A stretch of DNA of 64,000 bases, from assembly GCA_030068075.1 (NCBI GenBank), contig CM057826.1, forward strand, positions 76,047,312 through 76,111,311, written 5' to 3'. The position numbers and the translations under genes were made by a program. Positions 48,015 to 58,479 of the stretch are shown one piece after another (within the stretch, counting starts at the first letter, position 1; each line of letters opens with the position of its first letter). The notes beneath the pieces are model-generated. The model saw only the letters and a program-made list of their open reading frames with translations. It was not told the DNA's origin and made no database searches. This stretch comes from Paguma larvata. Taxonomy: Eukaryota; Chordata; Mammalia; Carnivora; Viverridae.

Positions 48015-48360
48015 AAAAAATAGACATCATTCCCAACTCTTTGAATACCAAGAGGCAGCTGAAACACTGAACCATCAACAAGAAGAAAGGCTGATAAACA
48101 GTGAACACAGAAGGAGAATGCCTACTGCTGCAGATCTGTGTAACTCTGGTGAATTTACTTAGTGAATAACGGTATATAGTGAGATACAAAATCACCAATA
48201 GTCCATTTGTAAGAATAAAAGTAGGGTGAGCTGCAAGGCAGCACAATCTATGTAACAAACATTGTTCAAATCTGGAAAGATGGCGCTTCACAGGGAAGCA
48301 CACAGTAAGCCATATTTACAGGAAGCACTATGTCAGTGTGACAGAGTATCATGAGGAGTC

Positions 48361-48455
48361 TCTCTTTTTTCTTCTTTTTTCTTTCTCTTCTCTTCTCTTC
48401 TCTTCTTTTCTCTCTTTCTTTCTTTCTTTCCTTTCTTTCTTTCTCTTTCTTTCTG
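48361..48455 (-). repeat. (TTTC)n/(TCTTC)n polypyrimidine microsatellite
   Basis: TTTCTTCTTTTTTCTTTCTC, then TCTTC units, then CTTT units to 48455. Frames through it (48266-48685 minus, 48351-48599 plus) are low-complexity translations. Confidence 0.93.
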
Positions 48456-49571
48456 ACTGCTGACAGCTTTTTAAGCTTACCCCCTCTCTTGCCCTTGTGT
48501 TCCACATCTGGACAAGCTAAGAAAAGTTGTTCATTCCAGTGGCACTGGCAGGAGATTCGAACCATGCAAACCTCTATGTGCAGAAACTCTGACTCTTGAA
48601 CCCCCCTGTGAACCACAGTAAAGCTAAGAGCCAGTGTCTCTACACTCTCAAGCCATTGTGGACCTGCTTTACCCAGAGAAATCAATTATATAATTAAATA
48701 ATAAAACTTTTCACACCCTCTTGTTTGTATAGCACCATCAGCTTAAATCCCCAAACCAAATTTTGAGTGGGAATCCATCTGCTACTGCAGATGACTACAA
48801 CACAGGCAAGAAAAAGAGAAAATTGCCACTATAAATGAACCACCTTCAGGATTTTAGTTGACAGTGAAAACATAAAGGCAAAATGGCCTCACTCACACAC
48901 TCGGTTCCATAAGAGTAGAAGAATTACTGAACTGACAGCCTAATATCCAGTTATCCCTGGATAACACCCTTCCCTTCTTATTGTTATCATTATTATTATA
49001 ATTTCAACAATTCCAAAATGAATGCAAAAAGGATCTATGCAAAGATACAAGGAGGAGGAGGAAAGAAACCAATAGCCAAAGAAGAAAGTCACTGTAGAAC
49101 AAAGATTTTGATGACATACATCTCCATAAATTATTTGAAAGTCAAAAAATCAATTGTTTCTATAATGAAAAGTAAAAACAAAGATGTAATTGCTAGGGTT
49201 GATATGTGAGGCAGTAGAAGGACAGGAAATTTAAATTTGTCAGCATTCATTTAAAAAGAAGGAAAAGAACTAATGAATTCACATAAATGAATCATAATTG
49301 AAGAGGCTCAAAAGAAAATAGACACCACTGAAAACAGATGAAAGAACATAAAGGACAAGATTTTTAAAAGGAGAGTAAAATGAAAATGAACAAACCATGA
49401 CAAGGACTGGAAAAGAAATGTTAGGAAAGATAAGTAAAAAAGAAATCAATCATATGCATGGTTTTTTCTCCTAGATAAAAAAAGAATGCTGGTGTAAAAC
49501 AATCATGTAAGAATGGTAATTAAATATAGTGCAAGAGTTATTTAATCTATAGATTGAAGGGGCCCTCCATG

Positions 49572-49572
<1 letters not shown>
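48456..49572. other. No gene recognised; may include old LINE sense strand
   Basis: From about 49000 the + strand becomes strongly adenine-rich (for example AAAAGAAAATAGACACCACT near 49310), as in decayed L1/HAL1 ORF1-like DNA, but no block is specific enough to call. Confidence 0.4.
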
Positions 49573-49607
<35 letters not shown>

Positions 49608-49617
49608 ACACACACAA
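49573..49617 (+). repeat. (CA)n microsatellite, interrupted once
   Basis: About 15 CA units, one CATA interruption near 49601, then about seven more CA units. Confidence 0.95.
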
Positions 49618-50500
49618 GTTGATATGAAATGATCAAAAATGCCTTAGTAAAGTTATCAGACATACAGGTATAAACATCAAGCTACTGAAAGGAAAAAAAA
49701 AAAGTCAATATAACCTTTTATTCCAGAGTCATGTTCAATGGTGGTATAGCACTATCTACAAAATCCTAAAGAAAGTGTGACCCAACAATTTTGTCATTCT
49801 CATATGTAGTCACTGACAAACAGAACAAAGTGAAAGAACCCAGTCTATTTCTCATGGCTCCTCTTGAAAAAGAGATGATAGTTACATCAGCTAACCAAAT
49901 GATGAAGAAACTACTGGTAGCGATCATTGAGTCTTTTAAAATTTAGGTTCATATTGAAGTAAATGAAGACATTAGGATTATAAAAGAGATTGTGAATGTC
50001 ATAAACAAGATAATAAAGGCATTTTATAATTAATACAACTTTAAAATAGAAGACACAAATGAAAGTTCAAGTGAAAGCTCTAGTGGCTGGGTTTTAAATT
50101 AGTATTCAAAAGTTGGTAAAGCGGTAATAAAAGTATCTGCTATTAATTTAAATTCATAAAGTTAAATACTAAGAAAATAATACAATTTACTGAAGTCAAG
50201 TGTAGAACGGAGGGAGATAAAGCTGAAAGATTAAAATAACCTATTATGCTCTTAATCATGGTAGGAAGCAAATAGATAGTGTGTAAAGGAAAGAAACTTA
50301 AATGATTAATAGGAAGCAGAGCTTATTAATCTATCTATGTATGGTAAAGGATCAGGTTTTTTTATTCCTTTTTAATTTCTAGTCCATCACAGACTAGTAA
50401 TTCTGTACAATATATATATATAAAATAAAATTCAATTACCAAAGACAAAACCCCTGTTATATTAGAAAAGTGGCAGATTCCCCTTTCCACCACCGATGGC
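49618..50500. other. No gene recognised; adenine-rich
   Basis: Possible further LINE decay. Short (TA)n near 50411-50422. Confidence 0.4.
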
Positions 50501-50502
50501 AA

Positions 50503-50543
<41 letters not shown>
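50503..50543 (+). repeat. (AAT)n microsatellite, about 13 units
   Basis: Uninterrupted AAT run, followed by TTTTAAAAAATTAAAAAAAG. The frame at 50470-50667 contains a run of 14 asparagines translated from it. Not a gene. Confidence 0.95.
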
Positions 50544-50544
<1 letters not shown>

Positions 50545-50858
50545 TTTAAAAAATTAAAAAAAGAAGAAAAGAAAAATTATAAAATTGGCCAATATTGTCA
50601 AAATAGCCAATCTTGGCTCTGTAAATTGATTAAAGATAAGCAAGAAATTGCAAACTGTTCATTCTGAAGAAATTGAGAGAACTTTAGATAAAAGCAGCAG
50701 GAATCTCTGGTATTTTGCCTGGATACTCTCATACCTTCACTCCCAGCTCTGTGGATAAGAATGGTACTTTTACCAACAGAAGTCCCAAAACAAAGTTTTA
50801 ATGACAGAAGTATGAGAATTAGCCAAACTATGAATCTACTATCCAATCAACACATGGA

Positions 50859-51631
50859 TTGATAGACAAAGGCAATGATTTACAGGAAAAGATGTTCAAT
50901 ATCAATCATCTTCTAAAAAATACAAATCTACAACAATATGGTCAATTAATCTTCGGCAAAGCAGGAAATAATATCCAATGGGATAAAGATGGTCTCTTTG
51001 TCACATGGTATTGGGAAAGATGGACAGCAAAATGTGAAAGAATTAAACTAGACCACTTTGTTATACCATACGCAGAAATAAATTCAAAATAAATTAAAGA
51101 CCTAATGTAAGACCTGAAACCATAAAAATCCTAGAAGTGAACACAGGCAGCAACTTCTTTGACATGAGCTATAGAAACTTCTTGCTAGGTATGTCTCCTG
51201 AGCCAAGGGGAAAAAAAACAAAAATTAGCTATTGGGACTACATTCAAATTAAAAGCTTCCGCACAGTGAAGGAAACAATCAACAAAAGAAAAAGGCAACT
51301 TCCTGAAAGGGAGACAATATTTGCAGATGACATATCTGATAAAGGGTTAGTATCTAAGATATATAAATAACATATATTTCTAAGTTATACATTATATGTG
51401 TTATTTTATATTATATATATGTTATATTATATTATATATAAGTTAAAACACTCAACACACAAAGCACAAATAATCCAATTAAAAAAGGGCAGAAGATGTG
51501 AATACACATTTCTCCAAAGAAAACATCTAGACAGTCAACAGACATATGAAATGATGCTCAACATCACTTATCAGGGCAATGCAAACCACAACTACAGTGA
51601 GATGTCACTTAACATTTGTCAGAATGGCTAA
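50859..51631 (+). pseudogene. L1 ORF2 C-terminal remnant (broken reverse transcriptase polyprotein)
   Basis: Three successive frame pieces resemble the C-terminal third of L1 ORF2p, downstream of the reverse transcriptase domain. Visible motifs are DHFVIPYAEINSK (first piece), IQIKSFRTVKETINKRKRQ and DISDKGLVSKIYK (second piece), and QTYEMMLNITYQGNANHNYS (third piece). They are separated by stops and shifts, so the gene is dead. The endonuclease and reverse transcriptase catalytic regions are not present here. Confidence 0.85.
51372..51440. repeat. AT-rich palindromic expansion inside L1
   Basis: Between the L1 ORF2 motifs KIYK (ending near 51368) and the later AGTTAAAACACTCAACAC, roughly 65 bp of TATATTATATATATG-like self-complementary sequence replaces the few bases normally found in L1. 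Confidence 0.8.
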
Positions 51632-52377
51632 AATCAAAAACCCAAAGTGTTGGCAAGGAAGTAGAGAAAGGGAAATCCTCTGGCACTGTAGGTACGACGC
51701 AAATTGGTGCAGCCACTGCGGAAAACTGTATGGAGATTCCTCAAAAAGTTAAAAATAGAATAACCTTATGATCCAGCAATCACATAACTAGGTATTTACT
51801 CAAAGAACACAAAATTACTAATACAAAGGGATATATGCACCCCGATGTTTACAGCGACATCATCAAAACAGCCAAATTATGGAAACAAAGTGTCCATCAA
51901 TTGATGAATAGATACAGAAGAGTAGTATATATACACAATGAAATATTACTCAGCCATAAAAAAAGAATGAAATCTTGTCATTTCCAACGACACGGATGAG
52001 CTAGAGAGTATAATGCTAAATTAAATAATTTAATTATGCTAAGTTTATTTCACTCCTATGTGGAATTTAAGAAACAAAACAATTTAGCAAAGAGAAAAAA
52101 AGAGAGAGAGAGAGGCAAAACAAGAAAGAGACTCTTAACTATAGAGAACAAAGTGAGGGTTACCAGAAGGGAGATGGGTGAGGGGATGAGTGAAATAAAT
52201 GGTGGAGATTAAGGATTGCACTTGTGATGAGCACAGAGTGTTGTATGGAAGTGTTGAATCACTTTTTTATGCCTGAAACTAATACTACATCATATGTTTA
52301 CTGAAATTTAAATAAAAACTTTTTAAAAATGCAAATAAATGAAGAAATAAATAAATACAAATAAAATCACAATGAGC

Positions 52378-52765
52378 TCCAAATGTCCACCAACTGGTGA
52401 AAGGATAAATTTAAAAAGAATATCTATGTGACAGAATACAATTCAGTAATAGTACATGCTAACTATTGGTACATGCTACAACATAAAGGGAACTCAAAAG
52501 TATTAGACTAAGTGAAAAAAGTCAAATACAAAAGATTTTATACTGTATGATTTCATTTACATGAAGTATCTAGAGAAGGCAAAACTGTAGAAAAGGAAAC
52601 CAAACTGGTGCTTGCCTAGAGCTCGGGCTGGGAACATGGAGCAACTGCAAATGGGCACAAAGGAACTTTTTTGGGTTATGGGAATATTCCAGAATTGGAT
52701 TGTGATGATGGTTGCAAAACTGTACAAATTTACTGAAAAATAATTGAGCAGTACACTTATAGTGT
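52378..52765 (+). mobile_element. Older L1M-like 3' UTR fragment
   Basis: AAATGTCCACCAACTGGTGA, ATTTCATTTACATGAAGTAT, CCAAACTGGTGCTTGCCTAG and GAATTGGATTGTGATGATGG, then TTGCAAAACTGTACAAATTT, follow an old mammalian L1 3' end. It stops at the 5' junction of the younger L1 beginning near 52766. Confidence 0.8.
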
Positions 52766-52790
52766 ACACAGGAATGCTGATGCATAGGGG

Positions 52791-53034
52791 CACGTGTACC
52801 CCAATGTTCACAGCAGCAATTTCGACAATAGCCAAATCATGGAAAGAGACCAAGTGCCCATCAACTGACGAATGGATAAAGAAGTTATGGTACTTATATA
52901 CAATGGACTACTACGTGGCAATGAGAAAAAATGAAATCTGGTCATGTGTAGCAACATGGATGGAACTGGAGGGTATTATGTTAAGTGAAATAAGTCAGTC
53001 AGAAAAAGACAGATACCATATGTTTCCACGCATA
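52791..53034 (+). pseudogene. L1 ORF2 C-terminal end, truncated
   Basis: In the frame of 52744-53124, the stretch with STIAKSWKETKCPSTDEWIK, then YTMDYYVAMRKNEIWS and ATWMELEGIMLSEISQ, is the conserved C-terminal end of L1 ORF2p (cysteine-proximal tail). There is no start of its own, and the upstream ORF2 domains are absent because the insertion is 5'-truncated. No function is expected. Confidence 0.88.
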
Positions 53035-53151
53035 GGTGGACTTTGTGAGACTAAGCAAAAACCAGGAGGAGGGGAAGAGGGGAAAGGAAAAAAAGACACA
53101 GAGAGGGAGGGAGATAAAACATAAGAGACTCTCAAAGACTAAGAACAAACT

Positions 53152-53193
53152 GAGGGTGAGGGGGGTGAGGGAGGGGGGAGAGGGGGTGACGGG
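53152..53193 (+). repeat. G-rich tract with quadruplex-forming pattern in L1 3' UTR
   Basis: Six runs of three or more G's are spaced by 1-4 bases: GAGGGTGAGGGGGGTGAGGG, then AGGGGGGAGAGGGGGTGACG and GG. This fits the G-quadruplex pattern. L1 3' UTRs of mammals commonly carry such tracts. This copy is well preserved. Confidence 0.85.
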
Positions 53194-53624
53194 CATTAAA
53201 GAGGGCACGTGTTGGGATGAACACTGGGTGTTATATGTAAACCAATTTGAAAATAAACTATTATAATAATAAAAAAATAAAAATAAATAAAAAAAATAAA
53301 AAAATTCTATTGATTGGAAGGAAAGCCAATTAAGAAATTCAGAATATTTATTTTTACATTTTCTAAAATGAGATAGTTGATCTTTCCTAATTTTTTTATT
53401 TTTAGAATTTTTAAATGAATTTAAAATAATCTTAATAAATTTATTTTTATAAATTTTTATTTATTTGATATTTTAAAACTTTACCTTCAACCCTACATGA
53501 GTAGTCAAACTATCTACTGTATAATGTAAATGTTAAATTTAAATTATCTTTTAATAATAAAAAAGGGTCTATGATTTTCCTATTTATTAAAAATTTTTGA
53601 TTGAAATCAAAATTCAAATGTATA

Positions 53625-54480
53625 AATTTTTTTTCTCCCAAGATTGTATTTAAACTCAAGTTAGTTAACATGCAGTTTAGCACTGGTTTCAGGATAGAAC
53701 TTAGTGTTTATCACTACATATAACACCCAGTGCTCATCCCAAGTGCTCTCCTTAATGCCCATCACCCATTTAGCTCATCCCTCCAGCCACCTCCCCTATA
53801 GCTACTCTCAGTTTGTTCTCTATAGAGACTCAATTAAGATTCTCTTATGGTTTCCCTCCCTCTCTCTTTTATTTTTCCTTCTGTTCCCCTATGTTTATCT
53901 ATTTTATTTCTTAAATTCCACATATGAGTGAAATCATATGGTATTTGTCTTTTTCTGATTTATTTCACTCAGTATAATACACTCTACTTCCATCCATGCC
54001 ACTGCCAATGGCAGGATTTCATTCTTTTGCTGGATGAGTAATATTCCATTGTGTGTGTGTGTATATATACCATATTCTTCAACATTTAAAGTTATATATG
54101 TGTGTGCTTGTTTTATATATATATATATATACATACATAGATATACACAGATTTATATTTATATATGTATATACCACATCTTTATCCATTCATCAGTTGA
54201 TGGACATTTGGGCACTTTTAGTAATTTGGCTATTGTGGAGAGCGCTCCTATACACATCTGGGTGCATGTGCCCCTTTGAATCAGTATTTTTGTATCCTTT
54301 GGATAAATACCTAGTGGTACAATTGCTGGGTCATTCCATTTTTAACTTTTTGACGAACCTCCAAAACCCTCTGTTTTCCAGAGTGGCTGCACCATTTTGC
54401 ATTCCCACCAACAGTGTAAGGGGGCTCCCCTTTCTTTGATGATAACTTTTTGCAGATGTGTAATAGTAATATTATCTCAT
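53625..54480 (-). mobile_element. L1 3' end, minus strand
   Basis: In antisense: reversed tail (TTTTTTTTCTCCCAAGATTG), ACACCCAGTGCTCATCCCAA, CTCAGTTTGTTCTCTATAGA, AGTGAAATCATATGGTATTT, CATTCATCAGTTGATGGACA, AATTGCTGGGTCATTCCATT and GAGTGGCTGCACCATTTTGC. This is the reverse complement of the carnivore L1 3' UTR and ORF2 end. TG and TA microsatellites at 54050-54075 and 54113-54132 lie inside at the usual L1 'tatatatatac' position. Confidence 0.92.
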
Positions 54481-54929
54481 ACATAAGTATTAATTGTTGT
54501 TAAATTATGGTATATTTAATAACTACCTGGACAAATTCTGTTCTAACCTTCTAACTTTTGTTGATAATTTTTGCATCTTCCTCAGTTTATTTATACACCT
54601 GCTACTATTGACAAATTAAGAATATTGTATATTATATCATAGATTTAATAAACTCAACATAGTCCTGCTGAGCTTGCTACCTCTAACTAATCACATGGGC
54701 ACAACAACATCCAAATTGGTCCATCAAGTCCTGCTTGCCAATTTTATCACATACTTGGATGTTGCATTAATGTCAACTCTTAAAAATTATCATTTAATGT
54801 ATGACTTATAAATTCAGAGATATACCCTAATAGAAAAGGGAGGAAGATAAGCAAACAAAGTTAAATAGAAAATCTTTCTTTTCTCCTACCTTAGAGAATT
54901 TATAGGCTTTTATAAAATGTATCTTTCTT
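54481..54929. other. No gene recognised
   Basis: AT-rich sequence between two antisense L1 pieces; no diagnostic block. Confidence 0.5.
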
Positions 54930-55150
54930 TTTCATTTTTACTTTTCTATTGAAGTGTACTTAACATACAATATTATATTAGTTTAGGTGTACAACATAGT
55001 GATTTGACAATTTTATACATTATTCTATGCTTACCATAAGTATAGTTACCATTTATCACCATATGACATTATTATAACACTAGTGACTATATTCTTCATG
55101 CTGTACTTTTCAATTCTTATAAATTTCTAAACATGTAGTCACAATTTATG
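54930..55150 (-). mobile_element. L1 3' UTR fragment, minus strand
   Basis: TTTTCTATTGAAGTGTACTT, AACATACAATATTATATTAG, TTTAGGTGTACAACATAGTG and ATTTGACAATTTTATACATT are typical of antisense L1 3' UTR of mammals. Confidence 0.75.
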
Positions 55151-55204
55151 TAATTATCTCAGTATTTATCCAACAGTTTGCAAATGAGCACTAATTCACA
55201 GACT

Positions 55205-55785
55205 ACCCTTTATTCAGCAGTGAAATAAAGTTATAATTATTAGGCCTGTAAGTGCAGAGAACAAACTGATGGTTGACAGAGGAAAGAGAAGTAGAGGATG
55301 GACAACACTGGTGGAGGGGAGTAGGAGATACAGATTACCAGTTATGGAATGAATGTCATGGGAATAAAAGGCACAGCCAAGGGGCGCCTGGATGGCTCAG
55401 CTGGTTAAGCGGCCGACTTCAGCTCAGGTCATGATCTCACAGTCTGTGAGTACAAGCTCTGCATCGGGCTCTGTGCTGGTGGCTCAGAGCCTGGAGCCTG
55501 CTTCAGATTCTGTATGTCCCTCTCTCTCTGCCCTTCCCCTGTTCACTCTCTGTCTCTATGTCTCTCAAAAATAAATAAATGTTAAATAAATTAAAAAATT
55601 TTAAAAAAGACACAGCCAAGGGAATATGATCAGTTATATTGTAATAGCATTGTATGGTGAGAGAGGGTAGCTACACTTGTGATGAACATAGTATAATGTA
55701 CAAAAAAGTTAAATCACTATGTTGTATACCTAAAACTCACACAGTGTAAGCTTGTGTGTCAATTTTACTCAAATAAAAAAAATAA
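55205..55785 (+). mobile_element. L1 3' end split by a CAN-SINE
   Basis: The left part has GAGAACAAACTGATGGTTGA and CAGATTACCAGTTATGGAAT. After the SINE, TATTGTAATAGCATTGTATG, CTTGTGATGAACATAGTATA and CACTATGTTGTATACCTAAA lead to an A-rich end. A related copy is at 60305-61370, with matching order of blocks. Confidence 0.85.
55381..55604 (+). mobile_element. CAN-SINE, full-length, nested in L1
   Basis: Head GGGGCGCCTGGATGGCTCAG, GTTAAGCGGCCGACTTCAGC, CT-rich body and a tail through AAATAAATAAATGTTAAATA. The TSD is AAAAGGCACAGCCAA (55366-55380) and AAAAGACACAGCCAA (55605-55619), 14 of 15 identical. The B-box region is mutated (GAGTACAAGCTCT). Confidence 0.96.
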
Positions 55786-56591
55786 TCACTAGAACAAAAT
55801 CTGTGGGGAAATGTAAAAGATCCACACACAAAAATGCATTCCTTAGAGTGAAACATTCACAAAGTAGCAACAGACTCAAAGTATTATGCAAAATATGACT
55901 CTGAGACTAGAAATACTTATATTAATAAGTGCAAATAGGGAAACATCCTTAAATGAAAAAAGATTCTCAGAGTGTATCACAAAGTACATATAATTTCAAA
56001 AATGATAAAAACGATGGGCAGAGTCATATAAGATCATTATACATATGTCAATATATATATGACATATTTATATACGACATAGGCTTAATCCATTTGAAAA
56101 ATTTGAATTGAAAGAAATGGAGAGTAAAAAGTAACAAAAAGTCAGTGTCTTTGCTAAATAATACTATGAACAGAGAGAGTTTGAGAATTTAAGAACTTGC
56201 AACATATAACATCAATATTCTCACACAAAACATCAAGAAATAAAAGAAATATGAGAGAGTATTTTTTCAGTATGTGGCATATCATATGAACAAAATTAAG
56301 CAAATATTAGAGTCCTAAACAGCATATTCAATGAATTAAATCTGAAAACAATGAATACACCTTCTTTTCAGCTTCTCCAAAAACATTTCTAAAAATAACC
56401 ATGTATTAAATTGCACAAAACTTGCCATTAATTTCAAAATAAAAATAATACAAATAATATCATCTGAGCATAATTCAATTAAAGTAGAAATAAGTAACAC
56501 TTAGACGTAAAGAAGCATACAAGAAGTGATTTAGGGTCTCTCTTAAATAATTCTTAAGCGAAACAGGATGGATGGACAGATGGGTAGAATG

Positions 56592-56697
56592 CACAGAATC
56601 CGAAGCAGGCTTCAGGCTCTGAGCCATAGGCACAGCGCCTGACCCGGGCACAAACTCACTGACTGCAAGATCATGACCTGAGATGAACTCAGATGCT
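56592..56697 (-). mobile_element. CAN-SINE internal fragment lacking both ends
   Basis: CACAGAATCCGAAGCAGGCT, TCAGGCTCTGAGCC, GCACAGCGCCTGACCCGGGC and GATCATGACCTGAGATGAAC are clear SINE body in antisense, but neither the reversed tail nor the head is present. To the left lies a (GGAT)-like run at 56567-56588. Deletion or rearrangement after insertion is likely. Confidence 0.88.
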
Positions 56698-56796
56698 GAA
56701 AATATTACAAAACTTTAAAACATTTCTTTTGAACATAAGGCACATAAAAAAAAATAAAAGGAACAGTGTATTCTTGGATAGACATACTCAAAAAGA

Positions 56797-57014
56797 GGGG
56801 CGCCTGGGTGGCTCAGTTGGTTAAGTGGCCGACTTCAGCTCAGGTTATGCTCTCACGGTCTGTGGGTTCGAGCCCCACGTTGGGCTCTGTGCTGATGGCT
56901 CATGAGAGCCTGGAGCCTGCTTCGGTTTCTGTCTCCCTCTCTCTCTGCCCTTCCCCTGCTCACGTTGTCTCTGTGTCTCTCAAAAATAAATAAACGTTAA
57001 AAAAAAAAAAAGAA
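56797..57014 (+). mobile_element. CAN-SINE, full-length, young
   Basis: Near-consensus: GGGGCGCCTGGGTGGCTCAG, GTTAAGTGGCCGACTTCAGC, GTGGGTTCGAGCCCCACGTT, then a CT body and a 12-A tail. The TSD ATACTCAAAAAGA (56784-56796) is matched exactly at 57015-57027. The A- and B-box regions are intact. A short insertion, GGCTCATGAGAGCCTGG, alters the body. Confidence 0.96.
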
Positions 57015-57627
57015 ATACTCAAAAAGAGAAAATTGTCAATGCTTCCTGAGTTCATCAATAAATATAAGTCAATACCTCCAAATATCAGTATCTTTTATGT
57101 CTCTATTAATATCTATAACTAAGTGTTTTTTTAATTAGATGAGTCGATTCAAAAGTACTTCTGGAAAAACATATATATAAGAAGAGCTAAGAAAATCTGA
57201 AAGATATTAAGGGGGTCTAGTTTTACCAGCTATTAACTATTATTCAGCCAAAATAAACAAATGTGGTATTGGCTCATGAAATAACTAAATTTCAAAGGAA
57301 TAAAACAGAAATCCAGAGATAGTACCCAATACAGCTGAGAATTTAGAATGTGTTAAAGTTGACGTTTTGAATATATTTTTGAAATTATTCTACAAGTGAT
57401 ATTGAGGCAACACTTAGTAAATTATTTCAGTACTTAGTATTTCCACCAAATCAATAAGAAAAATACCAAGAGCCCAGTAGAAATGTGGGAGCGGTATAGG
57501 AAGAAAGTTCACAGAAATAGAAAAGCAACCGGCCTAAAAACATGAACAGATAATCAACCTCACTCATAAAAAAGAGAAACACAGGCTAAAGCTACAATAA
57601 GGTAACATTTTTGAAAAGCCAATTAGG

Positions 57628-57828
57628 GGGCGCCTGGGTGGCTCAGTCGGATAAGCGTCTGACTTCAGCTCAGGTCATGATCTCATGGTTCGAGCCCCGC
57701 GACGGGCTCTGTGCTGACGGCTGACGGCTGAGAGCCTGGAGCCTGCTTCAGATTCTGCGTCTCCCTCTCTCTCTGCCCCTCCTTCCTCGTGCTCTCTCTC
57801 TCTCAAAAATAAATAAACATTTTTTAAA
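57628..57828 (+). mobile_element. CAN-SINE, full-length, young, perfect TSD
   Basis: Near-consensus head GGGCGCCTGGGTGGCTCAGT and B-box GGTTCGAGCCCCGCG, with a perfect 14-bp TSD AAAAGCCAATTAGG (57614-57627 and 57829-57842). A 7-bp tandem repeat, CTGACGGCTGACGGCTGAG, lies in the body, and a few bases are missing just before the B box. A candidate for insertion polymorphism. Confidence 0.97.
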
Positions 57829-58479
57829 AAAAGCCAATTAGGTAAAAGAAGAAAAAAAATAGACTATGTTGCAAAAGGTAGGGGAAAGGAACATCCTTTA
57901 CTTGTTGGTAGAAAAGTACATATCTAGAGTAATTGTGGACAGCAATTCAATAATATCTACAAAAACTATTTCATTTGCTATCTCCAATCCCTAAAACAGT
58001 ACTGACAAATAAAAGATGATCAAAACACTCTGTCAATTTAATTAGTAGGATATTGAGTGCATTTTGTTCAACAAATTATTGGAAAAGAGTTGATGACAAG
58101 TGATTTAGAACTCCAAACAATTATGTTTTCACTGAGAATTTAAAGTCTTATCCCAGAAGTGTAACTTATAATGGCCTCTAATAGGCAAGGAGTGCCTATG
58201 ATTTTTGATGGAGACAAAATGCCAATTCAGTAAGTAGAATTTTCTCTATTCCATTTGAGGACTGATGACCTAGTCTGGTATAAACCATTATAATAAATTT
58301 TTCATACATTGTTGTGATGATTAAATCAGTAACTGTATTTAAGGCTTGTCAAATTGTTCTATACAAGTTCCAATACCAACAGTAGAGATAAATGCATACA
58401 AGGCTTTCAAAAAGATCCTAGGCACCTGTTGACCTTATCAGGGAAGCAGAAGAATACAACGTAATATAGTGCTTCAAAG

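Larger units (their letters stand above)
50855..52328 (+). mobile_element. L1 ORF2 3' part plus 3' UTR, carnivore type
   Basis: Degenerate ORF2 C-terminal coding sequence runs in pieces at 50859-51092, 51137-51370 and 51398-51631. It is followed by the carnivore L1 3' UTR: AATATTACTCAGCCATAAAA, GAGACTCTTAACTATAGAGA, ACAAAGTGAGGGTTACCAGA and TTGTGATGAGCACAGAGTGT. The 3' end near 52328 is an AT-rich tail. An AT-rich palindromic tract at 51372-51440 sits inside ORF2. Frameshifts and stops leave it non-coding. Confidence 0.9.
52766..53308 (+). mobile_element. Young carnivore L1, 5'-truncated 3' end
   Basis: Starts at ACACAGGAATGCTGATGCAT and runs through ORF2's C-terminus, a purine- and G-rich 3' UTR (53060-53193) and the terminal AACACTGGGTGTTATATGTA, then an AT-rich A-tail to 53308. 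Less decayed than its neighbours. The homologous element that begins at 63886 starts at the same base of the L1. I found no convincing TSD. Confidence 0.9.
56100..57990 (+). mobile_element. Ancient L1 ORF2-derived DNA, interrupted by three SINE pieces
   Basis: CTGAGCATAATTCAATTAAA with GTAGAAATAAGTAAC (56463), AATGTGGTATTGGCTCATGA (57261), GAAATCCAGAGATAGTACCC (57310) and AACCTCACTCATAAAAAAGA (57556) occur in the order expected of L1 ORF2 sense strand. All are strongly diverged. Interruptions are at 56592-56697, 56797-57014 and 57628-57828. Confidence 0.65.

Noticed and set aside
48266..48685. 139-codon minus-strand frame
   Set aside because: The lysine/arginine/glutamate-rich stretch is translated from the TTTC microsatellite at 48361-48455.
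49573..49617. Possible CRISPR-like or satellite array
   Set aside because: Only dinucleotide and other microsatellites are present. No spaced direct repeats with unique spacers were seen, and the genome is mammalian.
50470..50667. Poly-asparagine protein frame
   Set aside because: Pure translation of an (AAT)n microsatellite.
52744..53124. 126-codon frame that looks like a conserved protein
   Set aside because: The conserved part is the C-terminal end of L1 ORF2. The remainder is L1 3' UTR purine tract. It is annotated as a 5'-truncated L1, not a host gene.
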